A stretch of 64,000 bases of DNA from Brevibacillus choshinensis (GTDB taxonomy: Bacteria > Bacillota > Bacilli > Brevibacillales > Brevibacillaceae), in contig NZ_CP069127.1 in NCBI RefSeq assembly GCF_016811915.1, positions 5,032,501-5,096,500 on the forward strand, written 5' to 3'. Under the pieces are notes generated by a model, which saw only the letters and a program-made list of their open reading frames with translations, was not told the DNA's origin and ran no database searches. The translations under genes and the position numbers were made by a program. Shown here piece after piece: positions 1-7,646 of this stretch; position 1 is the first letter of the stretch, and each line of letters begins with the position of its first letter.

Positions 1-64
1 ACTTTTTTTAAGCTTGCTTGAAGTTTTTCACTGCCACTCTACGATGTTTAGCGGGCAGATTTAT

Positions 65-93
65 AATATAGCATGTTTTCTAGTGGAGATCAA
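65..93 (-). promoter_or_regulatory. Candidate sigma-A promoter reading out of the window
   Basis: On the minus strand a TTGATC -35 box (88-93) and a TATATT -10 box (65-70) are separated by exactly 17 bases. The promoter lies just downstream of the last tRNA and points toward lower coordinates. It could drive a further stable-RNA or other unit beyond the left edge, but the transcript is not visible. Confidence 0.4.
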
Positions 94-122
94 GAGGTTT
101 TTAGTATTACTTAAAATTTTCA

Positions 123-207
123 TGGTGCGGTCGGCGAGACTCGAACTCGCACGGGTCGCCCCGCCACCCCCTCAAGATGGTGTGTCTGCCAATTCCACCA
201 CGACCGC
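123..207 (-). tRNA. tRNA-Leu(GAG)
   Basis: Read on the minus strand this folds as a class II tRNA with a long variable arm, a GCGGTCG/CGACCGC acceptor stem and an encoded CCA. The anticodon loop TTGAGGG gives GAG. It is the last gene of the cluster in transcription order. Confidence 0.93.
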
Positions 208-216
208 AAAATTAAA

Positions 217-307
217 TGGCGGAGAGTGAGGGATTCGAACCCTCGCTACGCTTGCGCATACTAACGGTTTAGCAAACCGTCCCCTTCGGCCTCTTGGGTA
301 ACTCTCC
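217..307 (-). tRNA. tRNA-Ser(GCT)
   Basis: Class II tRNA with long variable arm, acceptor GGAGAGT/ACTCTCC, discriminator G and encoded CCA. The anticodon loop TTGCTAA gives GCT. Confidence 0.93.
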
Positions 308-315
308 ACAATATA

Positions 316-389
316 TGGAGCGGGTGATGGGAATCGAACCCACGCGACCAGCTTGGAAGGCTGGAGTTCTACCATTGAACTACACCCGC
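316..389 (-). tRNA. tRNA-Gly(TCC)
   Basis: Acceptor GCGGGTG/CACCCGC, discriminator T, encoded CCA. The anticodon loop CTTCCAA gives TCC. A second glycine tRNA (GCC) lies in the same cluster. Confidence 0.93.
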
Positions 390-395
390 AAATTT

Positions 396-477
396 TGGTG
401 CCGGTGAAGGGACTTGAACCCCCACGGTTTCCCTCACGATTTTGAGTCGCGCGCGTCTGCCATTCCGCCACACCGGC
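396..477 (-). tRNA. tRNA-Leu(CAA)
   Basis: Class II tRNA with acceptor GCCGGTG/CACCGGC and encoded CCA. The anticodon loop CTCAAAA gives CAA. Confidence 0.92.
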
Positions 478-495
478 ATATCTAATCATAAAAAA

Positions 496-572
496 TGGTC
501 GGGAAGACAGGATTCGAACCTGCGACCCCTTGGTCCCAAGCCAAGTACTCTACCAAGCTGAGCTACTTCCCG
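496..572 (-). tRNA. tRNA-Pro(TGG)
   Basis: Acceptor CGGGAAG/CTTCCCG, encoded CCA, T-loop GTTCGAATC. The anticodon loop CTTGGGA gives TGG. Confidence 0.93.
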
Positions 573-601
573 ATTGTATCCTTTTCACTTTGGATGAAAA
601 A

Positions 602-678
602 TGGCGTGCCCTGAGAGATTCGAACTCCCGACCTTTTGATTCGTAGTCAAACGCTCTATCCAGCTGAGCTAAGGGCAC
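602..678 (-). tRNA. tRNA-Arg(ACG)
   Basis: Acceptor GTGCCCT/AGGGCAC, encoded CCA. The anticodon loop CTACGAA gives ACG, whose first base is normally deaminated to inosine to read CGN codons. Confidence 0.93.
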
Positions 679-681
679 ATA

Positions 682-757
682 TGGAGCGGACGAAGGGTCT
701 CGAACCCTCGACCTTCGCCTTGGCAAGGCGACGCTCTACCAATTGAGCTACGTCCGC
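682..757 (-). tRNA. tRNA-Gly(GCC)
   Basis: Acceptor GCGGACG/CGTCCGC, encoded CCA. The anticodon loop TTGCCAA gives GCC. Confidence 0.93.
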
Positions 758-841
758 ATACTGCTTTGTAGTTGTGTGGTCCCCGAAAGGTGCTCGGAAT
801 GTGTTCCAGTAGCACGCTTCCCATCATGGGGATAAAAAAAC

Positions 842-917
842 TGGTGAGCCATGAAGGACTCGAACCTTCGACCCTCTGATTAAAAGTCAGATGCTCTACC
901 AACTGAGCTAATGGCTC
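842..917 (-). tRNA. tRNA-Lys(TTT)
   Basis: Acceptor GAGCCAT/ATGGCTC, encoded CCA. The anticodon loop CTTTTAA gives TTT. An 84-base spacer without a recognisable gene separates it from tRNA-Gly(GCC). Confidence 0.93.
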
Positions 918-930
918 TCAACAAGAAAAT

Positions 931-1015
931 TGGTGGGGAGAGACGGATTCGAACCGCCGAACCCAGAGGGAGCAGATTTACAGTCTGCCGCGTTTAGCCA
1001 CTTCGCTATCTCCCC
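931..1015 (-). tRNA. tRNA-Tyr(GTA)
   Basis: Class II tRNA with long variable arm, acceptor GGGGAGA/TCTCCCC and encoded CCA. The anticodon loop CTGTAAA gives GTA. Confidence 0.93.
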
Positions 1016-1042
1016 AGCTTCTTCACTTTTTGAGGTATTTCA

Positions 1043-1118
1043 TGGTGCCGGCAATAGGACTTGAACCCACAACCCCCTGATTACAAGTCAGGTGCTCTAC
1101 CAATTGAGCTATACCGGC
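1043..1118 (-). tRNA. tRNA-Thr(TGT)
   Basis: Acceptor GCCGGTA paired with TGCCGGC, encoded CCA. The anticodon loop CTTGTAA gives TGT. Confidence 0.92.
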
Positions 1119-1133
1119 ATTCTACTTTAGGAA

Positions 1134-1210
1134 TGGCGGAGCTGACGGGACTCGAACCCGCGACCTCCGGTGTGACAGACCGGCGTGAACTCCAACTTCA
1201 CCACAGCTCC
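1134..1210 (-). tRNA. tRNA-Asp(GTC)
   Basis: Acceptor GGAGCTG/CAGCTCC, discriminator G, encoded CCA. The anticodon loop CTGTCAC gives GTC. Confidence 0.93.
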
Positions 1211-1214
1211 ATAT

Positions 1215-1314
1215 TTGGCTGCATCCTACGGATACTCCCATCCTCCTTGAACTCGACGCTTATCCGAGGATGTACAAGGAAGAAAATTGGTTGCACCCTA
1301 CGGGTACTCCCATC
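1215..1314. repeat. Imperfect 28-base direct repeat in the widest inter-tRNA spacer
   Basis: Positions 1215-1242 and 1287-1314 match at all but a few bases (shared core CCTACGG, then TACTCCCATC). On the transcribed minus strand both copies end in GCAGCCA or GCAACCA, resembling a tRNA 3' end; the neighbouring initiator tRNA also ends GCAACCA. No cloverleaf can be drawn, so these may be remnants of duplicated tRNA ends. Confidence 0.5.
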
Positions 1315-1359
1315 TCACTTGAGCAAGATGTACATTCGACGTAGTTCAAGTGAATAATT

Positions 1360-1436
<77 letters not shown>

Positions 1437-1462
1437 ACAGGGACCTTTTCGGTCAGTATTTA

Positions 1463-1538
1463 TGGTGGAGGCTGACGGGATCGAACCGCCGACCCTCTGC
1501 TTGTAAGGCAGATGCTCTCCCAGCTGAGCTAAGCCTCC
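1463..1538 (-). tRNA. tRNA-Val(TAC)
   Basis: Acceptor GGAGGCT/AGCCTCC, encoded CCA. The anticodon loop CTTACAA gives TAC. Confidence 0.93.
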
Positions 1539-1542
1539 ATGA

Positions 1543-1619
1543 TGGTGACCCGTAGGGGATTCGAACCCCTGTATGACAGCGTGAAAGGCTGCTGTGTTAA
1601 ACCGCTTCACCAACGGGCC
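1543..1619 (-). tRNA. tRNA-Glu(TTC)
   Basis: Acceptor GGCCCGT with ACGGGTC (one G-T wobble), encoded CCA. The anticodon loop CTTTCAC gives TTC. Confidence 0.92.
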
Positions 1620-1638
1620 ATTCATGTTAAATACGTTA

Positions 1639-1731
1639 TGGCGGATGGAGTGGGATTTGAACCCACGAGACGGGTCAACCCCGCCTACACGATTTCCAAT
1701 CGTGCTCCTTCGGCCACTCGGACATCCATCC
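1639..1731 (-). tRNA. tRNA-Ser(GGA)
   Basis: Class II tRNA with long variable arm, acceptor GGATGGA/TCCATCC, discriminator G, encoded CCA. The anticodon loop TTGGAAA gives GGA. Confidence 0.93.
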
Positions 1732-1735
1732 ATAA

Positions 1736-1811
1736 TGGCTCCTCGGGACGGACTCGAACCGCCGACCGATCGGTTAACAGCCGATTGCTCTACCAACTGA
1801 GCTACCGAGGA
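1736..1811 (-). tRNA. tRNA-Asn(GTT)
   Basis: Acceptor TCCTCGG/CCGAGGA, discriminator G, encoded CCA. The anticodon loop CTGTTAA gives GTT. Confidence 0.93.
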
Positions 1812-1846
1812 ACAATGTAATCATCAACCGAAGCAATGAAAGGTAA

Positions 1847-1922
1847 TGGTGGAGCTGAACGGGATCGAACCGATGACCTCCTGCTTGCAAGGCAGGCGCT
1901 CTCCCAACTGAGCTACAGCCCC
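1847..1922 (-). tRNA. tRNA-Ala(TGC)
   Basis: Acceptor GGGGCTG with CAGCTCC (one G-T wobble), encoded CCA. The anticodon loop CTTGCAA gives TGC. It is the first tRNA in transcription order; no rRNA gene is seen upstream of it in this window. Confidence 0.93.
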
Positions 1923-1993
1923 ATGAGAACAACTTATCACATGAAGGGAAGGGGTGTCTGAGCACCAGCTTGTTTCACCCTCACGGAATTAGA

Positions 1994-2022
1994 ATGTTAG
2001 CAGGTTTTTTATTGAATTACAA
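1994..2022 (-). promoter_or_regulatory. Candidate promoter of the tRNA cluster
   Basis: On the minus strand TTGTAA (2017-2022) and TAACAT (1994-1999) are 17 bases apart. The start would be about 65 bases before tRNA-Ala, suggesting the cluster can be transcribed without an upstream rRNA operon. Confidence 0.35.
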
Positions 2023-2168
2023 GACTTAATTTGAATTTGCTTGACTCCATGACATGCCAAATGATAGAAGTGCCTGTTTTATGTCCTGCTCGGACGCAGC
2101 TCCCCCTTCATAATTTTCCACCTGTTGTGGAATAGTGATAGAGAAGTCGATACACCAAGGAGGACTGC

Positions 2169-2525
2169 ATGAGCACGTTTTATGAAAAGTATGGCGGGGA
2201 AGAAACCATTTCCAAAGTCGTGGACTACTTTTATGACTTAGTTTTAGCCGATGAAACGGTGAACCATTTTTTTCAAAACACGGATATGGAGAAACAACGA
2301 AGGCATCAAACAAAGTTCATCAGCTACGCCCTCGGCGGCCCTAACCAATATACCGGACAGGCCATGTCAAAGGTTCACACAGGGATGAATCTGCAGCCCG
2401 AGCATTTTGATGCCATCGTCAGGCACTTGCACGCTGCCCTTTCCCACTTTGGTGTCAGCGAAGAAGATATTGACTTCGCGCTAACCAGAGTCGGGTCATT
2501 GAAGGACGATATTTTGTACAAATAG
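2169..2525 (+). CDS. glbN: Truncated haemoglobin, group I type
   Basis: A 118-residue protein of the usual length for group I truncated haemoglobins, the 2-on-2 globins that bind O2 or NO at a b-type haem in the cytoplasm. Visible features are the N-terminal YEKYGG motif, the FF segment near 34-35, the YALGGP segment (53-58) and the proximal haem ligand His70 in KVHTGMNL. Start chosen at the ATG preceded by AAGGAGG five bases upstream. It stands alone between the tRNA cluster and a chemoreceptor gene, so its context does not reveal whether it serves NO detoxification or O2 handling. Group II is less likely because the protein is short and has the group I loop pattern. Confidence 0.9.
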   Translation: MSTFYEKYGGEETISKVVDYFYDLVLADETVNHFFQNTDMEKQRRHQTKFISYALGGPNQYTGQAMSKVHTGMNLQPEHFDAIVRHLHAALSHFGVSEEDIDFALTRVGSLKDDILYK

Positions 2526-2710
2526 ATTCGATTCCTCCGGCATTTCGTACCTTCGTCCCTTTTTCCCACGAGTAGTGCTGCGTGTCCTTCGCAGCTAGAA
2601 TGACGTTTCCCCACCTGAAGAAAGCTGCCTGGATAGCGTCTCCCTCTACCAAAGGCGGCTTCCCCCTGCCATCACAGACATTTCCATATATAGCAAAAAT
2701 TTTCGGACTT

Positions 2711-2736
2711 CAAATTCCATTCTGTATTGTCGATAT
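2711..2736 (+). promoter_or_regulatory. Sigma-D-like (motility) promoter before the chemoreceptor
   Basis: CAAA (2711-2714), 14 bases, then GTCGATAT (2729-2736). This is close to the Bacillus sigma-D consensus TAAA-N15-GCCGATAT, which drives chemoreceptor and flagellar genes. It sits 50 bases before the chemoreceptor start. A TATAAT at 2760-2765 is too near the ribosome binding site to be the main start signal. Confidence 0.5.
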
Positions 2737-2786
2737 ATTCTTTATACTCCCATTCCTCTTATAATGCAGCAAGGTAGGTGTCATTC

Positions 2787-4551
2787 ATGAAAAAGAAAGC
2801 AAGCAAACGGGGCTCTGCCCACTCTTTACGCTCCAAGCTCGTCCTGATGTGTTTATTATTGTTAGCCATACCAAGCTTAATCATTGGCATTCAGGGTTAT
2901 TTATCAGCAAATAACAACCTGAATGAACTCGGTGCGCGCTCCCTCAAAAACAACGTGAATTTTACCATCGAACTGATTGATTCTCTCCAAACCTATGTCG
3001 ACCAGGGTAAAATCAGCGTGGAAGAAGCCCAAGAGCAAGTGAAGTCGCACATTCTAGGGCCCAAGCAATCCGATGGCACTCGCACGATCAACAAAAGCAT
3101 CGATGTTGGTGAGAATGGCTACATCTTTGTTTTGAGCGACAAGGGCTCCATGCTGGCCTCCCCCAAGATGGAGGGCAAGGAATCCTGGGATGCCAAAGGA
3201 CCGGATGGAACACTTTTCACACAAGAAATCATCGGAAAAGCAATCAACGGCGGCGGCTTTACCCAATACCAATGGGCCTCCGCGCATGATCCGAATGTGC
3301 TGGCTCCGAAAATCACGTACGCCAAGCAGGATCCACACTGGGGCTGGATCATCTTGTGCCGGGACGTATATGGAGGACTTCAATAAGCCCGCCAAAATGG
3401 TTCTGTACAACCTGCTCCTCTTTTTGGGCGTATTCCTCCTCATCGGCATAGCTGTCTCTTGGATGTTCGCCAACCGGATTTCCAAGCCGGTCACGGCCAT
3501 GGCCGTATCCGTACAGCGCGTGGCAGCAGGAGATCTGACGGCGGAAAAAATTGCGGTGAAAAGCCGCGATGAGATCGGACAGCTCGCCAATGACTTCAAT
3601 GCGATGACCGACAACCTCCGCGATTTGATCCAGCGAGTAGGTGCGAGTGCAGAGCATGTTGCCGCTACCTCGGAGCAATTGACCGCAAGCGCCGAGCAGA
3701 CGAGCAAAGCGACGGAACAGATCGCCGTCACGATGCAAGAAGTGGCGAGCGGCTCAGATGAACAGGCTCGTACCGTAGACGATGCCTCCAAAACCGTAAC
3801 AAGCATGTCGGCTCGCCTGCAACAGATCGCCGCGAATACGGAGCAGGTATCCGCTACTGTCGAAGAAGCATCTCGCATCGTCGCAGGCGGCAATCAAGCG
3901 ATCGGAACAGCCATCACACAAATGAGCTCCATCAATCATACCGTGACGGGTCTGGCTGCCTCCATCAAGCTGCTCGGTCAGCGCTCCGCCGAGATCAGCA
4001 ACATCGTAGGGGTCATTACCACCATCGCGGAACAAACCAACCTGCTAGCCTTGAACGCGGCGATCGAGGCGGCGCGCGCAGGTGAGCATGGCCGTGGATT
4101 TGCCGTCGTCGCTGATGAGGTTCGCAAGCTCGCCGAACAGTCTGCCCAATCCACGAAACAAATTACCGAACTGATCGCAGCGATCCAGGTCGATACGAAT
4201 CAAGCAGTCGGCGCCATGGAATCCACAACTACGGAAGTCGCCGCCGGGATCGAAGTGGTCAACGTCGCAGGTCAGTCCTTCCATGAAATTTTGCGCGGAA
4301 TCCAGGAGGTTGTGCAGCAGATCCAAGAAGTGACAGCTGCCACCTCGCTCATGAACCAAGGAGCCGAGCAGGTCGTCCACTCCATCGACGTCATTGCGCA
4401 AACAGCCGCATCGACTGCCTTTGGTACCCAAAACGTCTCTGCAGCAGCCGAAGAACAGCTCGCTTCGATGGAGGAGATCTCTTCTTCTGCAGCCTCCCTG
4501 TCCAACATGGCGGAGGACCTGCAAGCACTGGTACAGCAATTTAAAGTGTAA
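2787..4551 (+). pseudogene. Methyl-accepting chemotaxis protein, single-base frameshift
   Basis: Membrane chemoreceptor broken by one frameshift. The first frame (ATG 2787, ribosome site AAGGTAGG at 2771) encodes a transmembrane helix near residues 17-37 and a Cache-type extracellular sensor, then runs into a stop at 3386. The next frame picks up at about 3358 with the end of the sensor (AGTYMEDF), a second transmembrane helix, a HAMP domain and a full cytoplasmic signalling domain including the conserved hairpin tip (GRGFAVVADEVRKLAEQ), and stops at 4551. Removing one base in 3354-3357 restores a protein of about 587 residues, normal for the family. The signalling half shows no other damage, so the shift is either very recent or a sequence error. 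Confidence 0.85.
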
Positions 4552-4570
4552 TTCTTGAAGGTAAAAAGCA

Positions 4571-4619
4571 AAAACGCTGCTTTCCAGTCGATGTGACACG
4601 GGAAGCAGCGTTTTTTTTA
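4571..4619 (+). terminator. Rho-independent terminator after the chemoreceptor
   Basis: Long stem AACGCTGCTT / AAGCAGCGTT with interrupted CC/GG pairs, followed directly by eight T residues. Confidence 0.85.
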
Positions 4620-4693
4620 TTCCCTCTCCCTTGCACGACATCCATGATTCGCTTATGATCGAACCATGAATGAAAAGAGGAGGTCGAACGTCA

Positions 4694-5410
4694 ATGAGTT
4701 CCAGTTCCAGCCCCAATGTAAGCGAAGTCGCATCCCTGATCGGAGAACCGTCCCGCGTAGCCATGCTGCTGAGCCTGTTAGGCGGCAAAGCGCTGCCTGC
4801 CAGTGAGCTTGCTCGAGCTGCCCGCATTACTCCCCAAACGGCCAGCGCTCATCTGTCCAAGCTGGTCGAAGGTGGCCTTTTGGTGAACGAGTCTTACGGA
4901 CGGCACAGATACTACCGGCTCGCGAATGCAGAAGTGGCACATGCTATCGAAGCGCTGCTCGCTATCGCGACTCCCAAGCCCATCCGTTCATTGCGTGAAT
5001 CGGATCAGGTACGGGCGATGCGTTACGCTCGCACCTGCTATGACCATTTAGCCGGTGAAGTTGGCGTGGCGCTGACGGATCGGCTGCTCGCCTTGCAATT
5101 GATCGAAGAGATCGATCAGGACTTTGTGCTGACCGAAGCCGGCAAAGATAAGCTCGGGAAGCTCGGCGTCGATCTCCATTTCAGCCCCAAAAGCCGGCGT
5201 CGCTTTGCCCGGCCTTGCCTGGACTGGAGTGAACGCCGGCACCACCTCGCTGGCGTCCTCGGGGCCTCATTGACCAAGCGGCTGTTTGAGCTCGGCTGGA
5301 TTGAGCGTATGCCTGATTGCCGAGCTGTACGCCTCACACCTGCAGGTGAAACGGGACTGACCGAACAGTTCGGGGTACCGATTCCCCCGCCGAAAGAAGC
5401 CGTTCGCTGA
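4694..5410 (+). CDS. ArsR-family winged-helix transcriptional regulator
   Basis: A 238-residue DNA-binding protein. The N-terminal 90 residues form an ArsR-type winged helix: a GEPSRVAML segment, then recognition helix ITPQTASAHLSKL (about 44-56) and a wing with RHRYYRLAN. The C-terminal 140 residues form a second, less conserved part with DFVLTEAGKDKL and VRLTPAGE segments that look like two further wing-like units. No metal-binding Cys motif typical of ArsR/SmtB metal sensors is seen. ATG 4694 is preferred over the in-frame ATG 4670 because AAGAGGAGG (4674-4682) lies between them. Convergent with an EamA exporter, with which it shares a terminator; the target is unknown. Confidence 0.8.
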   Translation: MSSSSSPNVSEVASLIGEPSRVAMLLSLLGGKALPASELARAARITPQTASAHLSKLVEGGLLVNESYGRHRYYRLANAEVAHAIEALLAIATPKPIRSLRESDQVRAMRYARTCYDHLAGEVGVALTDRLLALQLIEEIDQDFVLTEAGKDKLGKLGVDLHFSPKSRRRFARPCLDWSERRHHLAGVLGASLTKRLFELGWIERMPDCRAVRLTPAGETGLTEQFGVPIPPPKEAVR

Positions 5411-5420
5411 GCAGCTCCTC

Positions 5421-5466
5421 GTCGCAATTGTCAGGTGCTTGTCGCTGGCAATTGCGACTGCTTTTT
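5421..5466 (+). terminator. Terminator between regulator and EamA gene
   Basis: Perfect 10-bp inverted repeat GTCGCAATTG (5421-5430) / CAATTGCGAC (5449-5458) followed by TGCTTTTT. The right arm lies inside the 3' end of the convergent EamA gene, whose stop codon is in the loop. Confidence 0.75.
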
Positions 5467-6315
5467 GGCGGCGAACGTCCAGTTTACGAGAAAAATCCCG
5501 ATAAAAATGAGCAGCCCTCCTGCATACACATGCCATTTCACGACCTCATCCAGCAGGAGCCAGCCGGAGAGCACCCCAAAAAACGGGGCCAAGAACAAAA
5601 ATGCGCTGGTCCGCCCGGGATCACCCTGACTCAACAGGTAAAACCACGTGGCAAATTGAACAATGGACGCCATGATGGCCAGCCATAGCACGATGAAAAC
5701 CGCTGCCGGGGTGATGATCATTTTGGGCGTTTCCAGAGTGATCCCCATCACGAGCAAAACCAATCCTCCAAAGAGCATCTGGTAAGCCGTCATCACCCAT
5801 ACATTGAAATGGACGCCCCACTTTTTCACCAGGATCGTCGCAATCGACCAGGATACGGCTGAGCCTATTCCGAATAGGGTACCCGTCTCCCATTGCAGGT
5901 GAAACCCGAGTGTGATAAACACTCCGGCAATTCCGATCAACACTCCCGCCCACTGCGCAAGCCGGTATTTCATTCCGAGGAAGATCGTTCCCCAGACGAC
6001 CACGAGGAGCGGATTCATGAACGTCAATATCGAAGACTCCCCTGCAGTAATCGTGCGCAAGCTGAGAAAGATGCAGCCCATGACAGCAGCTGTTTGCAAA
6101 AAGCCGATCAAACCTACTTTTCCCCATTCACTCACTGTCGCCGGCATCGGCTTTTTCCGCACCCAGAGTGCCATGAGCAGCCCTGCTATGGTAAAGCGAA
6201 AGCCAACGAGAAGCAGCGGAGAATAATAGGCTAGCCCCATCTTCCCGACTGCAAAAGACGACCCCATCAGTGACGTTGTGACCACGACCAGAATGGCAAA
6301 CCCGATTCGATTCAT
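5431..6315 (-). CDS. EamA/DMT-superfamily membrane exporter
   Basis: A 294-residue integral membrane protein with about ten hydrophobic segments arranged as two EamA repeats; the second begins near residue 150 (GTLFGIGSAVSWSIATILVKKWG). The C-terminal repeat ends with the typical LLLDEVVKWHVYAGGLLIFIGI pattern, split here as LLLDE then GGLLIFIGI. The family exports amino acids, nucleobases or other metabolites; the substrate here cannot be read from sequence. Start set at the ATG 6315 (MNRIGF) behind GGGAGAGG rather than the upstream in-frame ATG at 6330. Its 3' end overlaps the shared terminator with the convergent ArsR gene. Confidence 0.85.
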   Translation of the reverse strand: MNRIGFAILVVVTTSLMGSSFAVGKMGLAYYSPLLLVGFRFTIAGLLMALWVRKKPMPATVSEWGKVGLIGFLQTAAVMGCIFLSLRTITAGESSILTFMNPLLVVVWGTIFLGMKYRLAQWAGVLIGIAGVFITLGFHLQWETGTLFGIGSAVSWSIATILVKKWGVHFNVWVMTAYQMLFGGLVLLVMGITLETPKMIITPAAVFIVLWLAIMASIVQFATWFYLLSQGDPGRTSAFLFLAPFFGVLSGWLLLDEVVKWHVYAGGLLIFIGIFLVNWTFAAKKQSQLPATST

Positions 6316-6401
6316 GTTTTCCTCTCCCATCTTCCCTATCCGGTGTTACCCTCATCATACCTGATGGTTATTTCGATGGGAGACGAAGCATGAAAGAAAC
6401 C

Positions 6402-6859
6402 TTAACTGGGTAATCGTTTGCCCCACGGCTTAAAGACGGAGAGCAGAAAAATAGCTGCCAATGCCAGAACTTGCAGGATGATCCCGCCCCACAGCATCCC
6501 TTGATTTTGTCCCGCCAATGCTCCCGCGGTCCACACGTACATGCCGACCGGACCGAGAACAATGGTGACGACAGAAAGCACTTCCTTCGCGATAATCCAG
6601 TGATAGCGCAGGAAGCCCCAATGCGTCAAAGCCGAAAGCAGGATCCCCGTCACCAGCGTGCCGATGGTCGATGCGCGAACCGAGGTTTTGGAAAGAGCAT
6701 GCATGACGGTATAGCAGGCCTGGAATACATGTGGGTCATCGGTGGTCGCCGCGACAATGCTCAGGACCAGAAAAATGACCGCTCCCCCAGCATGATGGCG
6801 GAAAAGATCAGGTGAAGCAGCAGCAGCCACTTCTTTTGCGTCATACTGATATTCCTCAT
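6402..6859 (-). pseudogene. Small integral membrane protein (DUF2269-like), frameshifted in a C5 run
   Basis: A polytopic membrane protein of about 150 residues, split by one missing base. The real start is probably ATG 6859, nine bases after AGGAGGTGA (6869-6877); it encodes MRNISMTQKKW and a first hydrophobic helix ending in SAIMLG. At 6784-6788 the plus strand has five C residues; a sixth would join this frame to the long downstream frame (GGAVIFLVLSIV through KPWGKRLPS) and give a four-helix protein. Hydrophobicity and length recall DUF2269 membrane proteins, but that assignment is tentative. The homopolymer position makes a sequence error or phase variation as likely as true decay. Confidence 0.65.
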
Positions 6860-6903
6860 CGATCAAGTTCACCTCCTGTAAATGCTGCCTAAAATCGGCA
6901 TGC

Positions 6904-6934
6904 CTAAAGAGGCACGCAGCGAAGCCTACGTGCC
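6904..6934 (-). terminator. Terminator after the response regulator gene
   Basis: On the minus strand GGCACGTAG and CTGCGTGCC form a 9-bp stem (one G-T) with loop GCTTCG, followed by TCTTTA. It lies 17 bases after the response regulator stop. Confidence 0.6.
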
Positions 6935-6950
6935 GTATTTGCCCGAGTCA

Positions 6951-7646
6951 TTAAAGCTGAAAACGATAGCCGACTCCCCAGATCGTCTCGATATATTGGG
7001 GATGAGATGGATCCGTTTCGATTTTTTCCCGCAGCTTGCTCACATGGACGGTCACTGTAGCGTTGTCCCCGTAAGCATCCAAGCCCCATATTTTTTCGAA
7101 CAGCTCATTCTTGCTAAATACCCAGTTGGGATGGGTCGCCAGGAACAGCAGCAAATCGTACTCCTTGCTTGTCAGCGCTGTTTCTTTTCCGTTTACAAAC
7201 ACTTTCCTCGCCAGCTTATCGATGCGAAGTCCCCGGATTTTGATTTCGTCTGTCGGCAGCTTCCGCGAGTTGTCTGCAAGCAGACGGTCATAGCGGGATA
7301 GATGTGCCCTCACCCGGGCGACCAGCTCCCCCAAGCTGAACGGCTTGCTGATGTGATCGTCCGCGCCAAGCCCGAGACCACGGATTTTATCGATATCCTC
7401 TTTTTTGGCGGAGACGAGAAGGATGGGAATGTTTTTGGCTTCGCGCACCCTTTTGCAGATTTCGAAGCCATCGACTCCCGGCAGCATCAAATCCAGAATG
7501 ATGAGGTCCAACTCGTCAGACAACGCCTTTTGCAGCCCGATATCCCCGGTCATCGCCACTTCCACGGCGTATCCGCTCGCTTCCAAATAATCCTTCTCCA
7601 CTTCTGCAATGACTGGATCATCTTCAATGATCAGGATGCGCCTCAT
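6951..7646 (-). CDS. OmpR/PhoB-family response regulator
   Basis: A 231-residue cytoplasmic transcription factor. The receiver domain (1-115) has acidic residues D9-D10, phospho-acceptor D52 in LDLMLPG, and the conserved Lys in ISKPF. The C-terminal winged helix (about 130-231) ends with the family pattern VHVSKLREKIE and IETIWGVGYRF. ATG 7646 is used because AAGGAGGGG precedes it; in-frame extension upstream lies inside the kinase gene. It overlaps the 3' end of the histidine kinase gene by 23 bases, so the two are translationally coupled. Likely binds the 11-bp-spaced repeats at 10158-10197 upstream of the operon (inference). Confidence 0.93.
   Translation of the reverse strand: MRRILIIEDDPVIAEVEKDYLEASGYAVEVAMTGDIGLQKALSDELDLIILDLMLPGVDGFEICKRVREAKNIPILLVSAKKEDIDKIRGLGLGADDHISKPFSLGELVARVRAHLSRYDRLLADNSRKLPTDEIKIRGLRIDKLARKVFVNGKETALTSKEYDLLLFLATHPNWVFSKNELFEKIWGLDAYGDNATVTVHVSKLREKIETDPSHPQYIETIWGVGYRFQL

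Noticed and set aside
758..841. Palindromic CCCATCATGGGG in a tRNA spacer as a terminator
   Set aside because: The T-run lies on the wrong side for the minus-strand transcript, and tRNA genes continue downstream.
2760..2765. TATAAT as the main promoter of the chemoreceptor gene
   Set aside because: The start would fall inside the ribosome binding site; the sigma-D-like element at 2711-2736 fits better.
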